DNA from: Marinovum algicola
GTDB lineage: Bacteria > Pseudomonadota > Alphaproteobacteria > Rhodobacterales > Rhodobacteraceae
Direction: 5' to 3'
NCBI RefSeq assembly: GCF_900109145.1
Contig: NZ_FNYY01000011.1
Coordinates: 82,097 to 146,096, forward strand
Length of the DNA: 64,000 nucleotides
Position numbers and translations under genes: made by a program. The notes beneath the pieces were generated by a model, which did not search any database, was not told the DNA's origin, and saw nothing but the letters and a program-made list of their open reading frames with translations. Numbering within the stretch: the first letter of the stretch is position 1; each line of letters opens with the position of its first letter. Positions 25,845-34,642 of the stretch are shown piece after piece.

Positions 25845-26465
25845 TCAGGCAATGTCCTCACTTGCCTGATTGTCATCGTGCACCGCCTTGTGGTGTTCAC
25901 CATGCGCGTCTTTCAGGATTCCGACGCCACCCCAGGCCGCGATGCCGGCGACAATCACGCCCACGACTAGGTCCGGCCAGTTCGTACCGAGCCAGGCCAC
26001 GAGCCCGCCTGCGACGACGATTCCGAGATTGGCCGCGAAGTCGTTCCAGCTGAAGGTATTCGCCGCTCGGATGTTCACGTCTGGATCGCGAAGCCTTGCC
26101 AGCAGCCAGACGCAAAGTGCGTTGATGGCCGCCGCTACCAGCGCCATGACAATCATGATGGTGCCAAGAGGATCCGATCCGCCGACGTAGCGGCGCCAGG
26201 CGTCATAAAGGATGCCAAGGGCGAAGAGGATCAGCAGGCCGCCCGAAACGTTTGCGGCTCCGCGCTTCCACTTGGCGGAGCGGGACAGTGCGAAGAGGCT
26301 GATCGCGTAGACGAAACTGTCCGACAGATTGTCGAGGCCATTGGCGATAAGCGCGCTTGAATCGCCGAATGCGCCCGAGGCGAAGAAAGCGATTGCCAGC
26401 CCGATGTTGAGACCCAGCACGATCCAGAGTGTGCGTCTTTCCGTTGCGTTTCTCTGCTCCGCCAT
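25845..26465 (-). CDS. Cation transporter (CDF transmembrane domain only)
   Basis: Inner-membrane CDF-superfamily protein of 206 residues with five to six membrane segments and no C-terminal dimerisation domain. Metal-site motifs are DNLSD in segment 2 and NDFAAN in segment 5, so the metal range may differ from the HxxxD-type exporter at 24095. The tail DAHGEHHKAVHDDN is His/Asp-rich. It lies 82 bases downstream of the MerR gene in the same direction and is probably co-transcribed with it. Confidence 0.8.
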   Translation of the reverse strand: MAEQRNATERRTLWIVLGLNIGLAIAFFASGAFGDSSALIANGLDNLSDSFVYAISLFALSRSAKWKRGAANVSGGLLILFALGILYDAWRRYVGGSDPLGTIMIVMALVAAAINALCVWLLARLRDPDVNIRAANTFSWNDFAANLGIVVAGGLVAWLGTNWPDLVVGVIVAGIAAWGGVGILKDAHGEHHKAVHDDNQASEDIA

Positions 26466-26547
26466 GCCGGGTATCCAAATTAGTGAATTGCCAATGAGTA
26501 ACTAACACCGGGCTTTTTGCGTTCCGATCAAAGGTCGTCGAAATTGC

Positions 26548-26976
26548 TCAGGCGCCGATCTCTTCATGGTCGGTCAGGCATTCGGAATGGTCGCGCAGTA
26601 CCTCGAGCACACGGCAATCAGAAGTCTGTCCGCCGCTGCACTCATGCACCATCCGCTTCAATTCCGTCCGCAGCGCCTCGAGCCGCGCCAATCGTCGCTC
26701 GACCTGTTTGAGTTGCCGACGGGCGATTGCATCCGCCTCTGCACAGGACTTTCCCGGATGATCGCTGAGATCGAGGAGCTCACGGATCGCGTCCAACGAG
26801 AAGCCCAGTTGCCGAGCGTGCCGGACGAATGACAAGCGGTCGAGTTCGGCGTCGCCATAGCGTCGTTGGCCCCCCTCGGTCCTGCCGGGCTCAGGCATAA
26901 GTCCGATCTGCTCGTAATACCGGATGGTCTGCACTTTTGTTCCGGTCTTCTTCGCCAGAGTCCCAATCGTCAGCAT
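26548..26976 (-). CDS. MerR-family Zn/Cd/Pb-type regulator (ZntR/CadR/PbrR-like)
   Basis: MerR protein of 142 residues. The N-terminal winged helix reads LTIGTLAKKTGTKVQTIRYY, then GGQRRY, a coupling helix and the dimer helix. Metal-sensing cysteines are in GKSCAEAD (the ZntR Cys79 position, Ser in copper sensors), HECSGG, SDCRVLE and HSECLT, which points to divalent ions (Zn, Cd, Pb). The start at 26976 is preferred to 26991 on spacing from GGGGAG. Related 19-base-spacer promoters occur at five places in the window, so it may govern a regulon. Confidence 0.85.
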   Translation of the reverse strand: MLTIGTLAKKTGTKVQTIRYYEQIGLMPEPGRTEGGQRRYGDAELDRLSFVRHARQLGFSLDAIRELLDLSDHPGKSCAEADAIARRQLKQVERRLARLEALRTELKRMVHECSGGQTSDCRVLEVLRDHSECLTDHEEIGA

Positions 26977-26994
26977 TTCCGCTCCCCACATTAC

Positions 26995-27009
26995 CTACAG
27001 TGGGTGTAG
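26995..27009 (-). promoter_or_regulatory. Operator-like dyad upstream of the MerR gene
   Basis: CTACAGTGGGTGTAG (CTACA-N5-TGTAG) has the same half-sites as the promoters at 25805, 27087 and 42716, and lies about 20 bases before the regulator's start codon. The flanking -35/-10 hexamers are poor, consistent with weak autoregulation. Confidence 0.55.
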
Positions 27010-27086
27010 CTTTATGCGGTGCGCATCACAAGCTTCACCTGAGTTTCACAGATAGGTGATTGTTGGCCGATCGGTGACAATCACGC

Positions 27087-27117
27087 TTGAACCTACAGTA
27101 GCTAGAGGATGTAGACG
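27087..27117 (+). promoter_or_regulatory. MerR-type promoter of the Sco-Dsb-LspA-Lnt operon
   Basis: -35 TTGAAC (27087-27092), a 19-base spacer with CTACAGTAGCTAGAG, and -10 TAGACG (27112-27117); the predicted start of transcription is about 30 bases before the first gene. It resembles the PbrR/CadR-type operators of other bacteria. It is divergent from the MerR gene 110 bases away. Confidence 0.75.
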
Positions 27118-27153
27118 CACACAAAATATAGAATCAGGTTCGGGCGGAGCGGC

Positions 27154-27756
27154 GTGAGGCTTTCAGGTCTTCAGAAGGTATTGTGGGTGTTGGCGGGCGC
27201 GGCGGCGTTCGTTTTCATCTGGCTGTTGCTATGGTCCGACTACCGTGCCGACCTTGCCCGAGCCGAGAATGAACCACCGTTTCTTGCTGATTTCGAACTG
27301 ACCGATCATCGGGGCATGATCCAAACGGACGAAGATTTCAAAGGTCGCTGGATGCTGGTCTTCTTCGGCTTCACCAATTGCCCTGACGTCTGTCCGACTA
27401 CGCTGTCCGAAGTCGCGGCCGTGATGGAGGGCTTGGGCGATGAGGCGGCAAAGGTCCAGCCGATTTTCATAACGATCGATCCGGAGCGGGATACGCCGAC
27501 TACACTTGCCGAGTATGTGCCCCTGTTCGACGCAGGGATCATCGGGCTGACCGGTACACCGGAGCAGATCGCCGCGACATCCGAAACCTTTCCGATATTC
27601 TTTGAGCGGATCGAGCAGGCGACTGCGCCGGGCGGATACACGATGGGTCACACGTCGCATCTTTTCCTTTTCGACACGCAAGCAGGCTTCGCGGACTCCT
27701 GGCCCTACGGCACGCCCGCCGAAGAGATCCTCGCCGATCTGAGACAGAGGATCTGA
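27154..27756 (+). CDS. Sco1/SenC-family copper/thiol protein
   Basis: Membrane-anchored periplasmic thioredoxin-fold protein of 200 residues: N-terminal anchor (VLWVLAGAAAFVFIWLLLW), the CxxxC copper/thiol motif NCPDVCPTTL, DPERDT and the distal His in YTMGHTSHLF. Sco proteins deliver Cu to cytochrome oxidase CuA or reduce its cysteines. It starts at GTG after GGAG and is the first gene of an eleven-gene operon. Two further Sco proteins and a Sco-like protein are in the window. Confidence 0.88.
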   Translation: MRLSGLQKVLWVLAGAAAFVFIWLLLWSDYRADLARAENEPPFLADFELTDHRGMIQTDEDFKGRWMLVFFGFTNCPDVCPTTLSEVAAVMEGLGDEAAKVQPIFITIDPERDTPTTLAEYVPLFDAGIIGLTGTPEQIAATSETFPIFFERIEQATAPGGYTMGHTSHLFLFDTQAGFADSWPYGTPAEEILADLRQRI

Positions 27757-27761
27757 TCGTC

Positions 27762-28184
27762 ATGACCCGACTTTCCGGAGAGACGGCCCTTGGCCTGGCC
27801 TGGATCATCGCGCTCACCGCGTCGCTTGCAGTGCTTTTCATCGGCGAGGTTCTGGGGCAGACACCTTGCGTGCTTTGCTGGTTTCAGCGTGCCTTCATGT
27901 TTCCCTTGGCCATCATCCTCGGGCTCGGGCTCTGGTGGCAGGACCGGCGTGTGGGTCGCTACGGGATCGCGCTGGCCTTGGGCGGTGCCGCCGTCGCGCT
28001 TTGGCATATGGGCCTCTATGTCGGGCTGATCCCCGAACGCATCCAGCCCTGCACGGCCACCGGCCCATCCTGTACCGACGACAATCAACTGGTCTTCGGC
28101 ATTCCGATTCCTTTGATGGCGCTCGTCGCCTTCGTGGTGATCGGGCTGCTGTCGGCCGTCTCACTGAAGGAAACACAAGAATGA
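27762..28184 (+). CDS. dsbB: Disulfide bond formation protein DsbB
   Basis: Four-segment inner-membrane quinone-dependent oxidase (140 residues) that re-oxidises DsbA. The first periplasmic pair is CVLC in TPCVLCWFQRAFMF; the second is in QPCTATGPSCTDD. Its stop overlaps the start of the DsbA-like gene, which is presumably its partner. Confidence 0.88.
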   Translation: MTRLSGETALGLAWIIALTASLAVLFIGEVLGQTPCVLCWFQRAFMFPLAIILGLGLWWQDRRVGRYGIALALGGAAVALWHMGLYVGLIPERIQPCTATGPSCTDDNQLVFGIPIPLMALVAFVVIGLLSAVSLKETQE

Positions 28185-28840
28185 AACGACGCGGCCTCAT
28201 CCTGTCCGTTCTCGCGCTCGGTGTCGCCGGTTTCGGCGGTGCCGCCTGGTATTCCAGCCGCCCCGACCCGATTGCCGCGGCCGATCCCATCGACCCTGAA
28301 TTGGCCGACGCGCTGATCCGACCCTATTCCCCGATCCTTGGACCTACGGATGCGCCCGTAACCATCGTTGAATTCTTCGACCCAGCCTGCGAGGCATGCC
28401 GCGCTTTCTATCCGGTCGTCGAGGATATCATGGCGGAGCACGGAGACGCGGTGCGCGTTGTAATTCGCTACACGTCTTTTCACGGCGAGGCGTCAGTAGA
28501 AGCGATCCGTGTGCTCGAGGCGGCGCGCATGCAGGACGTGTTTGAACCCGTGCTTGAGGCAGTCCTGCGCGAGCAGCCGAGGTGGGCCTCGCACGGGGCG
28601 CCGGAGCCGGGTTTGATTTTACAGATAGCTTCGACCGCAGGGCTCGATACGGATGCCGCCCGGACACAGATGCTGGCCCCCGGTGTTGTGGCGGTGCTCA
28701 ACCAGGACCGAGCTGATCTCGAAACCGTAGGCGTGCGACAAACGCCCACGTTCTTCGTGAACGGCAAGCCTCTCGATCCGTTCGGTGAGGCCGAATTGCG
28801 GAGGCTGGTGGCAGTGGAAGTTGCGGCAAGCCAAAGCTGA
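28181..28840 (+). CDS. DsbA-family thiol:disulfide oxidoreductase
   Basis: Periplasmic thioredoxin-fold protein (219 residues) with an N-terminal export signal/anchor, active site CEAC (EFFDPACEACRAFYP) and the cis-Pro loop QTPTFFVNG. The CEAC motif differs from the CPHC of E. coli DsbA and is of the DsbA/BdbD type paired with a DsbB/BdbC protein. ATGA overlap with dsbB supports pairing. Confidence 0.85.
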   Translation: MKRRGLILSVLALGVAGFGGAAWYSSRPDPIAAADPIDPELADALIRPYSPILGPTDAPVTIVEFFDPACEACRAFYPVVEDIMAEHGDAVRVVIRYTSFHGEASVEAIRVLEAARMQDVFEPVLEAVLREQPRWASHGAPEPGLILQIASTAGLDTDAARTQMLAPGVVAVLNQDRADLETVGVRQTPTFFVNGKPLDPFGEAELRRLVAVEVAASQS

Positions 28841-28862
28841 TTCGCGGAAGCAGGAGAAACGA

Positions 28863-29333
28863 GTGGTGAAGAAGCTGAGATATACCAATGCATTGGCCGT
28901 GCTTCTGATGGTTGCAGGGCTGTCGGCCCCCGCACTGGCCGGTTCGGAGGATGTCGTGGTCGAGAACGCGTGGTCCCGCGCCTCGATCGGCGTCAACAGG
29001 CCGGGTGCCGCCTATATGACCGTGCGCAACACGGGTGAAGACGCCGTTACGCTGACCGGACTTGCGACACCGCTGGCCATGATGCCCGAGATCCATGAGT
29101 CGAAAACCAACTCCGATGGCGTCAGTTCCATGGTGCCTGCAGGCGAGATCACGATTGAGCCCGGCCAAAGCGTGGCATTGGAGCCGGGAGGGTTGCACGC
29201 CATGCTCATGAAGCTGCAAGAGCCGATGACCGAAGGCGAGACTTTCCCGCTGACACTGACCTTTTCGAATGGCGGCGAGGTAACGGTCGAGGTCCCAATC
29301 CTCGGAATCGCCGCGCGTGGACCGGAGGGCTGA
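28863..29333 (+). CDS. PCuAC copper chaperone
   Basis: Periplasmic Cu(I) chaperone of 156 residues with a signal peptide (ALAVLLMVAGLSAPALAGS) and the His/Met ligand pattern: IHESKTNSDGVSSM, then GGLHAMLM. PCuAC proteins work with Sco proteins in loading CuA of cytochrome oxidase; Sco genes flank it on both sides. It starts at GTG 28863, seven bases after AGGAG. A paralogue is at 52541-52984. Confidence 0.85.
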   Translation: MVKKLRYTNALAVLLMVAGLSAPALAGSEDVVVENAWSRASIGVNRPGAAYMTVRNTGEDAVTLTGLATPLAMMPEIHESKTNSDGVSSMVPAGEITIEPGQSVALEPGGLHAMLMKLQEPMTEGETFPLTLTFSNGGEVTVEVPILGIAARGPEG

Positions 29334-29959
29334 TGCAACGTCGGCAGCTCGTTCTATACGGCGCAGCCGGTGCCGGCTTTCTTGGCCTGACGCTCTTCGT
29401 GGGCTGGTGGCGGGTGGACGGGCCCGGTGCGCCTGAACCAAAAGGACAGCGGCCCCTGCCCCTGTCGGCGATGGAGTTCCGGCTGACCGACCACGAGGAA
29501 AATGAGGTAGGGCCTGGCAACCTGATCGGTCGTCCGACAATGGTGTTTTTCGGGTTCACCTACTGCCCGGACGTCTGCCCGACGACCCTATCGGATATTT
29601 CCGGCTGGCTTGAGGAACTGGGCGACGAAGCATCAGAGATGAACGTGGTCTTCATCACGGTCGACCCGGAGCGGGACACGGTCGAGGCCATGGCCGAATA
29701 TGTCGGCTATTTTCATCCGGTCATTCGTGGCTGGACGGGGCCGGAAGACCAGATTGCCCGCGCTGCAGAAGGGTTTCGTGCCTCATTTGAGCGCGTCCCG
29801 ACCGAGGGCGGCGGCTATACGATGAACCATACGGCAAGCGTATTCCTGTTCGATGCCGAGGGTGAGCTCGTCACCATGATCGACTATCACGAGCCAAGAG
29901 AATTCGCGGTGCCGAAGATCCGGCGCGCACTGACAGAAGACGTAGAGGGGGCAACATGA
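29333..29959 (+). CDS. Sco1/SenC-family protein (second copy in the operon)
   Basis: Sco protein of 208 residues with an N-terminal anchor (LVLYGAAGAGFLGLTLFVGW), CxxxC in YCPDVCPTTLS, DPERDT and the distal His in YTMNHTAS. Start and stop both overlap neighbouring genes, so it is tightly coupled to PCuAC. It differs enough from the copy at 27154 to suggest separate clients. Confidence 0.88.
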   Translation: MQRRQLVLYGAAGAGFLGLTLFVGWWRVDGPGAPEPKGQRPLPLSAMEFRLTDHEENEVGPGNLIGRPTMVFFGFTYCPDVCPTTLSDISGWLEELGDEASEMNVVFITVDPERDTVEAMAEYVGYFHPVIRGWTGPEDQIARAAEGFRASFERVPTEGGGYTMNHTASVFLFDAEGELVTMIDYHEPREFAVPKIRRALTEDVEGAT

Positions 29960-31329
29960 AGATAAGAACTGTCTTGGCGGTCGTTGCGGTCGCAGGCGCG
30001 TTTTCGGTGACCGCCATCGCCATCTCTGGCGTTCTGTCCAAAGAACCGGTGCCCCCTGCGATTGCTGAAGCGACCCTCTGGACTCCCGATCCGCTTGCGC
30101 CGCCTCGGATTACCGAAACCAATTCGGTCCGCCCTACACTCGCCCAGGCAGATATCGCATTCGAGTTCAGACCCCGGCCCCTCCTGACCGTTTCCCCCGC
30201 TGATACCTCCTTGCCATCTATCGAGCCCCCGCTGGTCACCTGGTCGCGCGAGATTGCGTCGGGCGAGACGCTTGATGCGGTCCTTTCCGATGCGGGGCTG
30301 GATGCTTCGGATCGCGCCGAAATCGCCTTGGCGATTGGCACGGAATACGATCTGCGCCGTCTGCGTCCGGGTCACGTCATTACCGTGGTTTCCACGATGG
30401 ATGGCAATCCGCGTCGTTTAGAACTCGCCGTCGAAGACGGTGTCCGGATAGAGGCGGTCTTCGGCGAACAGCTTGCCGCTCGCGTGTTGGAGCCGGACCC
30501 GGAATTGGTGACTTTCGCCGGCGAGGCGGTGATCGAGAGCTCGATTTTCGCTGCCCTGGACACGGCAGACATCCCCGCCCGTTTTGCGGTGGACCTGGCG
30601 CAGATGCTGGGCGGCACCGTGGATTTCCGTCGTGATCTTGCGGGTGGCGAGACGATGCGCCTCCTTTGGCGCGAGGCCCGAGACGGGAACAAGAGGATTG
30701 GTCAGCCCGTGCTTGCCTTTGCCGCACTGGATATCGATGGCTCGGTCTATGAAATCGTCTGGCCGAACGACGGCAGCGGCCAAGCGACGATCTATGTCGA
30801 CGGAGAAGTCCTGCGCGTGTTCGCGCAACCGGTCGAAGGTGCACGGCTGAGTTCAGTCTTCGGCCGTCGCACCCATCCGGTCTACGGCAACGTACGGATG
30901 CACACAGGGGTCGACTTCGCGGCGGCGCGCGGCACGCCGGTACAGGCGACGGCACCTGGCCGCGTTAGCTTCATCGGCCGCCGCGGTGGGTATGGCCGGG
31001 TGGTTGAAATCGCGCATGGCTCCGACACCCTGACGCGCTACGCCCATCTCAGCGCCGTACCGGACGGGCTCACACAAGGGCAACGCGTGATCGCCGGAGA
31101 TTTGATTGGCCGCGTCGGTGCGACGGGTACCGCGACAGGCCCCAACCTACATTACGAAGTGCTGGTGGACGGTCGCCCAACCGACCCTCTCTCTGACGAC
31201 CGATTGGCAGGGGCGGCCGAGCGTGAAGCGGACGACACGGCCGCGCTTGAGCGACTGCGTGAGGCGCGTTCACTTCTTGCTGAGAGGCTCGCCAGCGAAT
31301 TTGCACAGACGACAACCGAAAGGCTTTGA
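29956..31329 (+). CDS. M23 peptidoglycan endopeptidase (MepM-like), H-x-H changed to N-x-H
   Basis: Periplasmic protein of 457 residues with a signal anchor, a LysM/OapA-like region (SGETLDAVLSDAGLDASD), a middle domain and a LytM/M23 domain from about residue 300. Zn ligands are in MHTGVDFA and LHYEV; YAHLS is present. The catalytic H-x-H stretch reads GPNLHYEV, so the upstream His, thought to be the base, is Asn. It may be a weak or inactive enzyme acting as an adaptor. Finding it inside a copper/thiol operon is unusual. Confidence 0.82.
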   Translation: MKIRTVLAVVAVAGAFSVTAIAISGVLSKEPVPPAIAEATLWTPDPLAPPRITETNSVRPTLAQADIAFEFRPRPLLTVSPADTSLPSIEPPLVTWSREIASGETLDAVLSDAGLDASDRAEIALAIGTEYDLRRLRPGHVITVVSTMDGNPRRLELAVEDGVRIEAVFGEQLAARVLEPDPELVTFAGEAVIESSIFAALDTADIPARFAVDLAQMLGGTVDFRRDLAGGETMRLLWREARDGNKRIGQPVLAFAALDIDGSVYEIVWPNDGSGQATIYVDGEVLRVFAQPVEGARLSSVFGRRTHPVYGNVRMHTGVDFAAARGTPVQATAPGRVSFIGRRGGYGRVVEIAHGSDTLTRYAHLSAVPDGLTQGQRVIAGDLIGRVGATGTATGPNLHYEVLVDGRPTDPLSDDRLAGAAEREADDTAALERLREARSLLAERLASEFAQTTTERL

Positions 31330-31332
31330 TCC

Positions 31333-31791
31333 ATGAAACGATTTACTCCCGCCCTTGCCATCGCATTTGCCTTGCTTCCCGCGGCGCAGGCCGTCGCAGA
31401 GGCGATTCAGATCGACGTCCGGAAGACAAACGGCTGCGGCTGTTGCCTGTCCTGGATGAAGCACCTCGAGGAGAATGGCTTCGCGCCGATGGGCGAGGAC
31501 ATGTTCGGAGGATCTCTTGTGCGCTTCAAACTCGACAATGGCGTGCCGCAGCGCATGGTGTCCTGCCATACTGCTCTGGTCGACGGCTATGTGATCGAGG
31601 GCCACGTGCCGGCGGCTGACATCCAACGCCTGCTGGAGGACCGGCCAGACGCGGTAGGCCTGGCGGTGCCGGGAATGCCCTACGGGTCGCCCGGCATGGG
31701 ACCGGAGGACGACCGGGAGGCTTACGATGTCTTCCTGATCCACGAAGACGGATCGACCGAGGTCTACACCAGCTACTCGGCTCCTGACTGA
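31333..31791 (+). CDS. DUF411 periplasmic metal-binding protein
   Basis: Exported protein of 152 residues: signal peptide (LAIAFALLPAAQAVAEA), then the DUF411 signature TNGCGCCLSWMKHLEENGF and SCHTALVDGYVIEGHVP. DUF411 proteins occur with copper-resistance genes and probably bind copper through the CGCC cysteines. A paralogue is in the CueR-side operon (56730-57227). Confidence 0.82.
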   Translation: MKRFTPALAIAFALLPAAQAVAEAIQIDVRKTNGCGCCLSWMKHLEENGFAPMGEDMFGGSLVRFKLDNGVPQRMVSCHTALVDGYVIEGHVPAADIQRLLEDRPDAVGLAVPGMPYGSPGMGPEDDREAYDVFLIHEDGSTEVYTSYSAPD

Positions 31792-31813
31792 ACTCGCGGC
31801 AGAACCTTAACAA

Positions 31814-32596
31814 TTGGAACCCCTCTCCCCCATAGCGCTTGGCTTTCTTGGAAGCCTGGCCGCCGGATCGCTGACCGCGGTCGGGGCGGTCCCCGTTCTT
31901 TTTGGGCGCATCCCGTCCCGGGCCACGCGCGATCTGCTGCTTGGCTTCGCGGCGGGTGTCATGCTCGCGGCTTCGTTCTTCTCGCTGATTATCCCGGCTC
32001 TCGACGCTGCTGAAGGACAGTTCGACAACGGTGCTCTCCCGGCGGCCATCGTATGTGTTGCGATCCTGCTTGGCATGGGCGCGGTCGCTCTGATGAACGA
32101 ACGGCTGCCGCATGAACATTTCAAGACGGGGCGGGAAGGTCCCGACGCCGCATCGCTGCGGCGCGTCTGGCTTTTCATCATCGCGATCACGATCCACAAT
32201 TTTCCCGAAGGGCTTGCCGTCGGCGTCGGGTTCGGGGCTGACGGTTTGTCGGGCGGGTTGCCACTTGCGATCGGTATTGGATTACAGAATGCCCCCGAAG
32301 GTCTGGCGGTGGCGGTTTCGTTGCTCGGCGAGGGCTATTCCAGGTTTCGCGCCTGGAGCATCGCCGCCCTGACCGGTCTGGTGGAGCCCGTCGGCGGGCT
32401 CATCGGCGCGGGTATCATCGGCATCTCGCAACCGCTGCTGCCTTGGGGTCTCGCCTTCGCAGCAGGTGCGATGCTCTATGTCATCAGCCACGAGATCATT
32501 CCGGAAACCCACCGATCCGGCCATCAGAACAGGGCGACGCTCGGCCTCGCCGTTGGTCTTGTGATCATGTTGTTCCTCGACGTCTGGCTGGGATAA
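31814..32596 (+). CDS. ZIP-family metal transporter
   Basis: Eight-segment ZIP transporter of 260 residues. The binuclear metal site is recognisable in HNFPEGLAVGVG (segment 4) and QNAPEGLAV (segment 5, where the usual first His is Gln). The cytoplasmic loop is short (PHEHFKTGREG). It would import Zn, Mn or Fe into the cytoplasm. The start appears to be TTG at 31814 with no clear ribosome-binding site; translational coupling to the DUF411 gene is possible. Confidence 0.8.
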   Translation: MEPLSPIALGFLGSLAAGSLTAVGAVPVLFGRIPSRATRDLLLGFAAGVMLAASFFSLIIPALDAAEGQFDNGALPAAIVCVAILLGMGAVALMNERLPHEHFKTGREGPDAASLRRVWLFIIAITIHNFPEGLAVGVGFGADGLSGGLPLAIGIGLQNAPEGLAVAVSLLGEGYSRFRAWSIAALTGLVEPVGGLIGAGIIGISQPLLPWGLAFAAGAMLYVISHEIIPETHRSGHQNRATLGLAVGLVIMLFLDVWLG

Positions 32597-32600
32597 GCTG

Positions 32601-33074
32601 ATGAGAACTTGCCTCTTCGTCGGTCTGCTTGCTGCGCTGATCGCCTTTCTTGTCGATCAGGCAACGAAGGCAATCGTTGTGTCCAATGCGACTGTTCTTA
32701 GTTCCGGCGTATCGGTCTTTCCCGGCTTCAATCTCATCTACCTGCGCAATGACGGAGTGACCTTCGGGCTTCTCGGCGGCGCGCCGTGGTGGAGCCTTGT
32801 CTTACTGGCGCTTGGCATCTGCGTCTGGCTGGCGTTCATGCTGGTCCGTACCAGCAGCCGGGTCGAGGCCATTGCCTATGGTGCGATCATCGGCGGTGCA
32901 CTCGGCAATATTCTGGACCGCCTGCGCTATCGTGCGGTGACGGATTTCCTCGATTTCTACATCGGGACGGCGCACTGGCCTGCCTTCAACATGGCCGATG
33001 TTTTTGTGGTTGGCGGCGTGATGCTGCTGCTCATTGCGCCGTGGGTTGGCGCTCGACTTCAGACCGATTCATGA
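32601..33074 (+). CDS. lspA: Lipoprotein signal peptidase (LspA)
   Basis: Aspartyl signal peptidase II of 157 residues with four membrane segments. Conserved blocks are LVDQATKAIV, NILDRLRYRAVTDFLDFY and FNMADVFV, which hold the two catalytic Asp residues. It removes signal peptides from prolipoproteins. Its stop overlaps the start of lnt. LspA homologues accompany lead and cadmium resistance genes elsewhere (PbrC); a second LspA is at 45556-46065. Confidence 0.9.
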   Translation: MRTCLFVGLLAALIAFLVDQATKAIVVSNATVLSSGVSVFPGFNLIYLRNDGVTFGLLGGAPWWSLVLLALGICVWLAFMLVRTSSRVEAIAYGAIIGGALGNILDRLRYRAVTDFLDFYIGTAHWPAFNMADVFVVGGVMLLLIAPWVGARLQTDS

Positions 33075-34642
33075 AGCCGGGATTGCCGCAGTTCGTTAGT
33101 GAGGACCTGAACCTGTTCCAGCGCATGGGTCTTGCCCTTGCTGCCGGCGGATTGACGGTTTTGACTCTTCCGCCGTTTTCTTGGCTCATCGCGGTCCCTG
33201 TCGCCTTCTCCGTGCTCTTTATCGTTCTCCGGAACATCTCAACCTCGCGCGCTTTCCTTGTCGGTTGGGCTTTCGGACTGGGCCAATTCGGGATTGGAAT
33301 TTCCTGGATCGCCGAGAGCTTTTACGTCGATGCCGAACGTTTCGGCGCACTGGCGATTCCGGCGGTCGCGGGTCTGTCCGCCGGACTTGCCATCTTCCCG
33401 GGCATGGCGGCGATGCTTTTTGCCGCCATCATGCAGCGCCGAGCTGTCGGCGGCATTGCGGCGGGCCTGCTGTTTGCAACCTGCTGGGTGGCCACGGAAT
33501 GGCTGCGGGGTCATGTCCTGACAGGGTTTCCCTGGAACCTTGCCGCTTATGCCCTTGTCGACTATGCCGCCCTGCGCCAACCCGCCGCCTGGGTCGGAAG
33601 CTACGGTTTGGGCTTTCTCACGGTCTTCATCGGCATATTGCCAGGTGTGTTGACTGTGGCGGCGCCAAAGAGACGCGCGCCTGTTCTCGTGCTCTTCGCC
33701 GTTGCTGTGGCGGGTTTCTGGGTTGGCGGTGCGCTTCGGTCAGGGCAGGACGTGCCGCCGACAGACGTTGCTTTGCGCATCGTCCAAGGCAATGTGCCAC
33801 AAGTCGAGAAGTGGGTACCGGGCAGCCGCCAGCGAACCTTGGAAAAATACCTGGGCTTGTCCGCGCAACCCGGACGTTTCGATTTGCTGCTTTGGCCGGA
33901 AACGGCCTTCCCCGGCTTTCTGGACGAAGATGCTGCGGCACGCGCGCGGATATCTGCAGCTTTGCCAGACGGCAGGATCCTACTGACAGGTGCGCCTGAC
34001 CGAGTGGAGGGCGATGGGGGAACCAGATATTTCAACACGGTTCAGGCATACGATGGCACCAGTGAGATTCTGACGGGATATGCAAAACATCATCTTGTTC
34101 CGTTTGGCGAATATGTGCCGCTGAGAGGCTGGCTACCCATCGAACGACTGACGGAAGGGTTGGGCGATTTCACGCCGGGACCAGGGCCGCGCACGCTGGC
34201 GATCCCTGGCGCGCCTCTGGTCGCGGTGGCGATCTGTTACGAGATCATCTTTCCGGGCCACGTGGTCGATGACCTTTTCCGCCCCGACTGGATATTCAAC
34301 GCCACAAATGATGCCTGGTTCGGAACCAGCATCGGACCCGAGCAGCACCTCGCCTCCGCGCGGATGCGCGCGGTCGAGGAGGGGCTTCCCGTGGTCCGGG
34401 CGGCCAACACTGGGATATCCGCGATCATCGACGCCAATGGAAATGTCGTCGCGCGTCTTGATACCGGGGAAACAGGCACCATTGATGCCGGCCTGCCGGG
34501 CGCGCGTACTCCAACGCCCTATGCGCGGTTCGGCGACTGGACCTTGTTGGTTCTTGTTTTTGGGTGCTGGGTCTTCGGCTGGCTGGCCAGTTTGCTCGGA
34601 CGAGATCCCGATGCGCGGCATTTTGGAACGGAGGTATCCTGA
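33071..34642 (+). CDS. lnt: Apolipoprotein N-acyltransferase (Lnt)
   Basis: Inner-membrane enzyme of 523 residues that adds the third acyl chain to lipoproteins. After about six N-terminal membrane segments comes the nitrilase-fold domain with the Glu-Lys-Cys triad: WPETAFPGFL, YAKHHLVPFGEYVPL and VAICYEIIFP. The start at 33071 (ATGA overlap with lspA) is clear. With lspA it gives the last two steps of lipoprotein maturation, but no lgt gene is present. It is probably a second copy, since lnt is normally a housekeeping gene. Confidence 0.92.
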   Translation: MKPGLPQFVSEDLNLFQRMGLALAAGGLTVLTLPPFSWLIAVPVAFSVLFIVLRNISTSRAFLVGWAFGLGQFGIGISWIAESFYVDAERFGALAIPAVAGLSAGLAIFPGMAAMLFAAIMQRRAVGGIAAGLLFATCWVATEWLRGHVLTGFPWNLAAYALVDYAALRQPAAWVGSYGLGFLTVFIGILPGVLTVAAPKRRAPVLVLFAVAVAGFWVGGALRSGQDVPPTDVALRIVQGNVPQVEKWVPGSRQRTLEKYLGLSAQPGRFDLLLWPETAFPGFLDEDAAARARISAALPDGRILLTGAPDRVEGDGGTRYFNTVQAYDGTSEILTGYAKHHLVPFGEYVPLRGWLPIERLTEGLGDFTPGPGPRTLAIPGAPLVAVAICYEIIFPGHVVDDLFRPDWIFNATNDAWFGTSIGPEQHLASARMRAVEEGLPVVRAANTGISAIIDANGNVVARLDTGETGTIDAGLPGARTPTPYARFGDWTLLVLVFGCWVFGWLASLLGRDPDARHFGTEVS

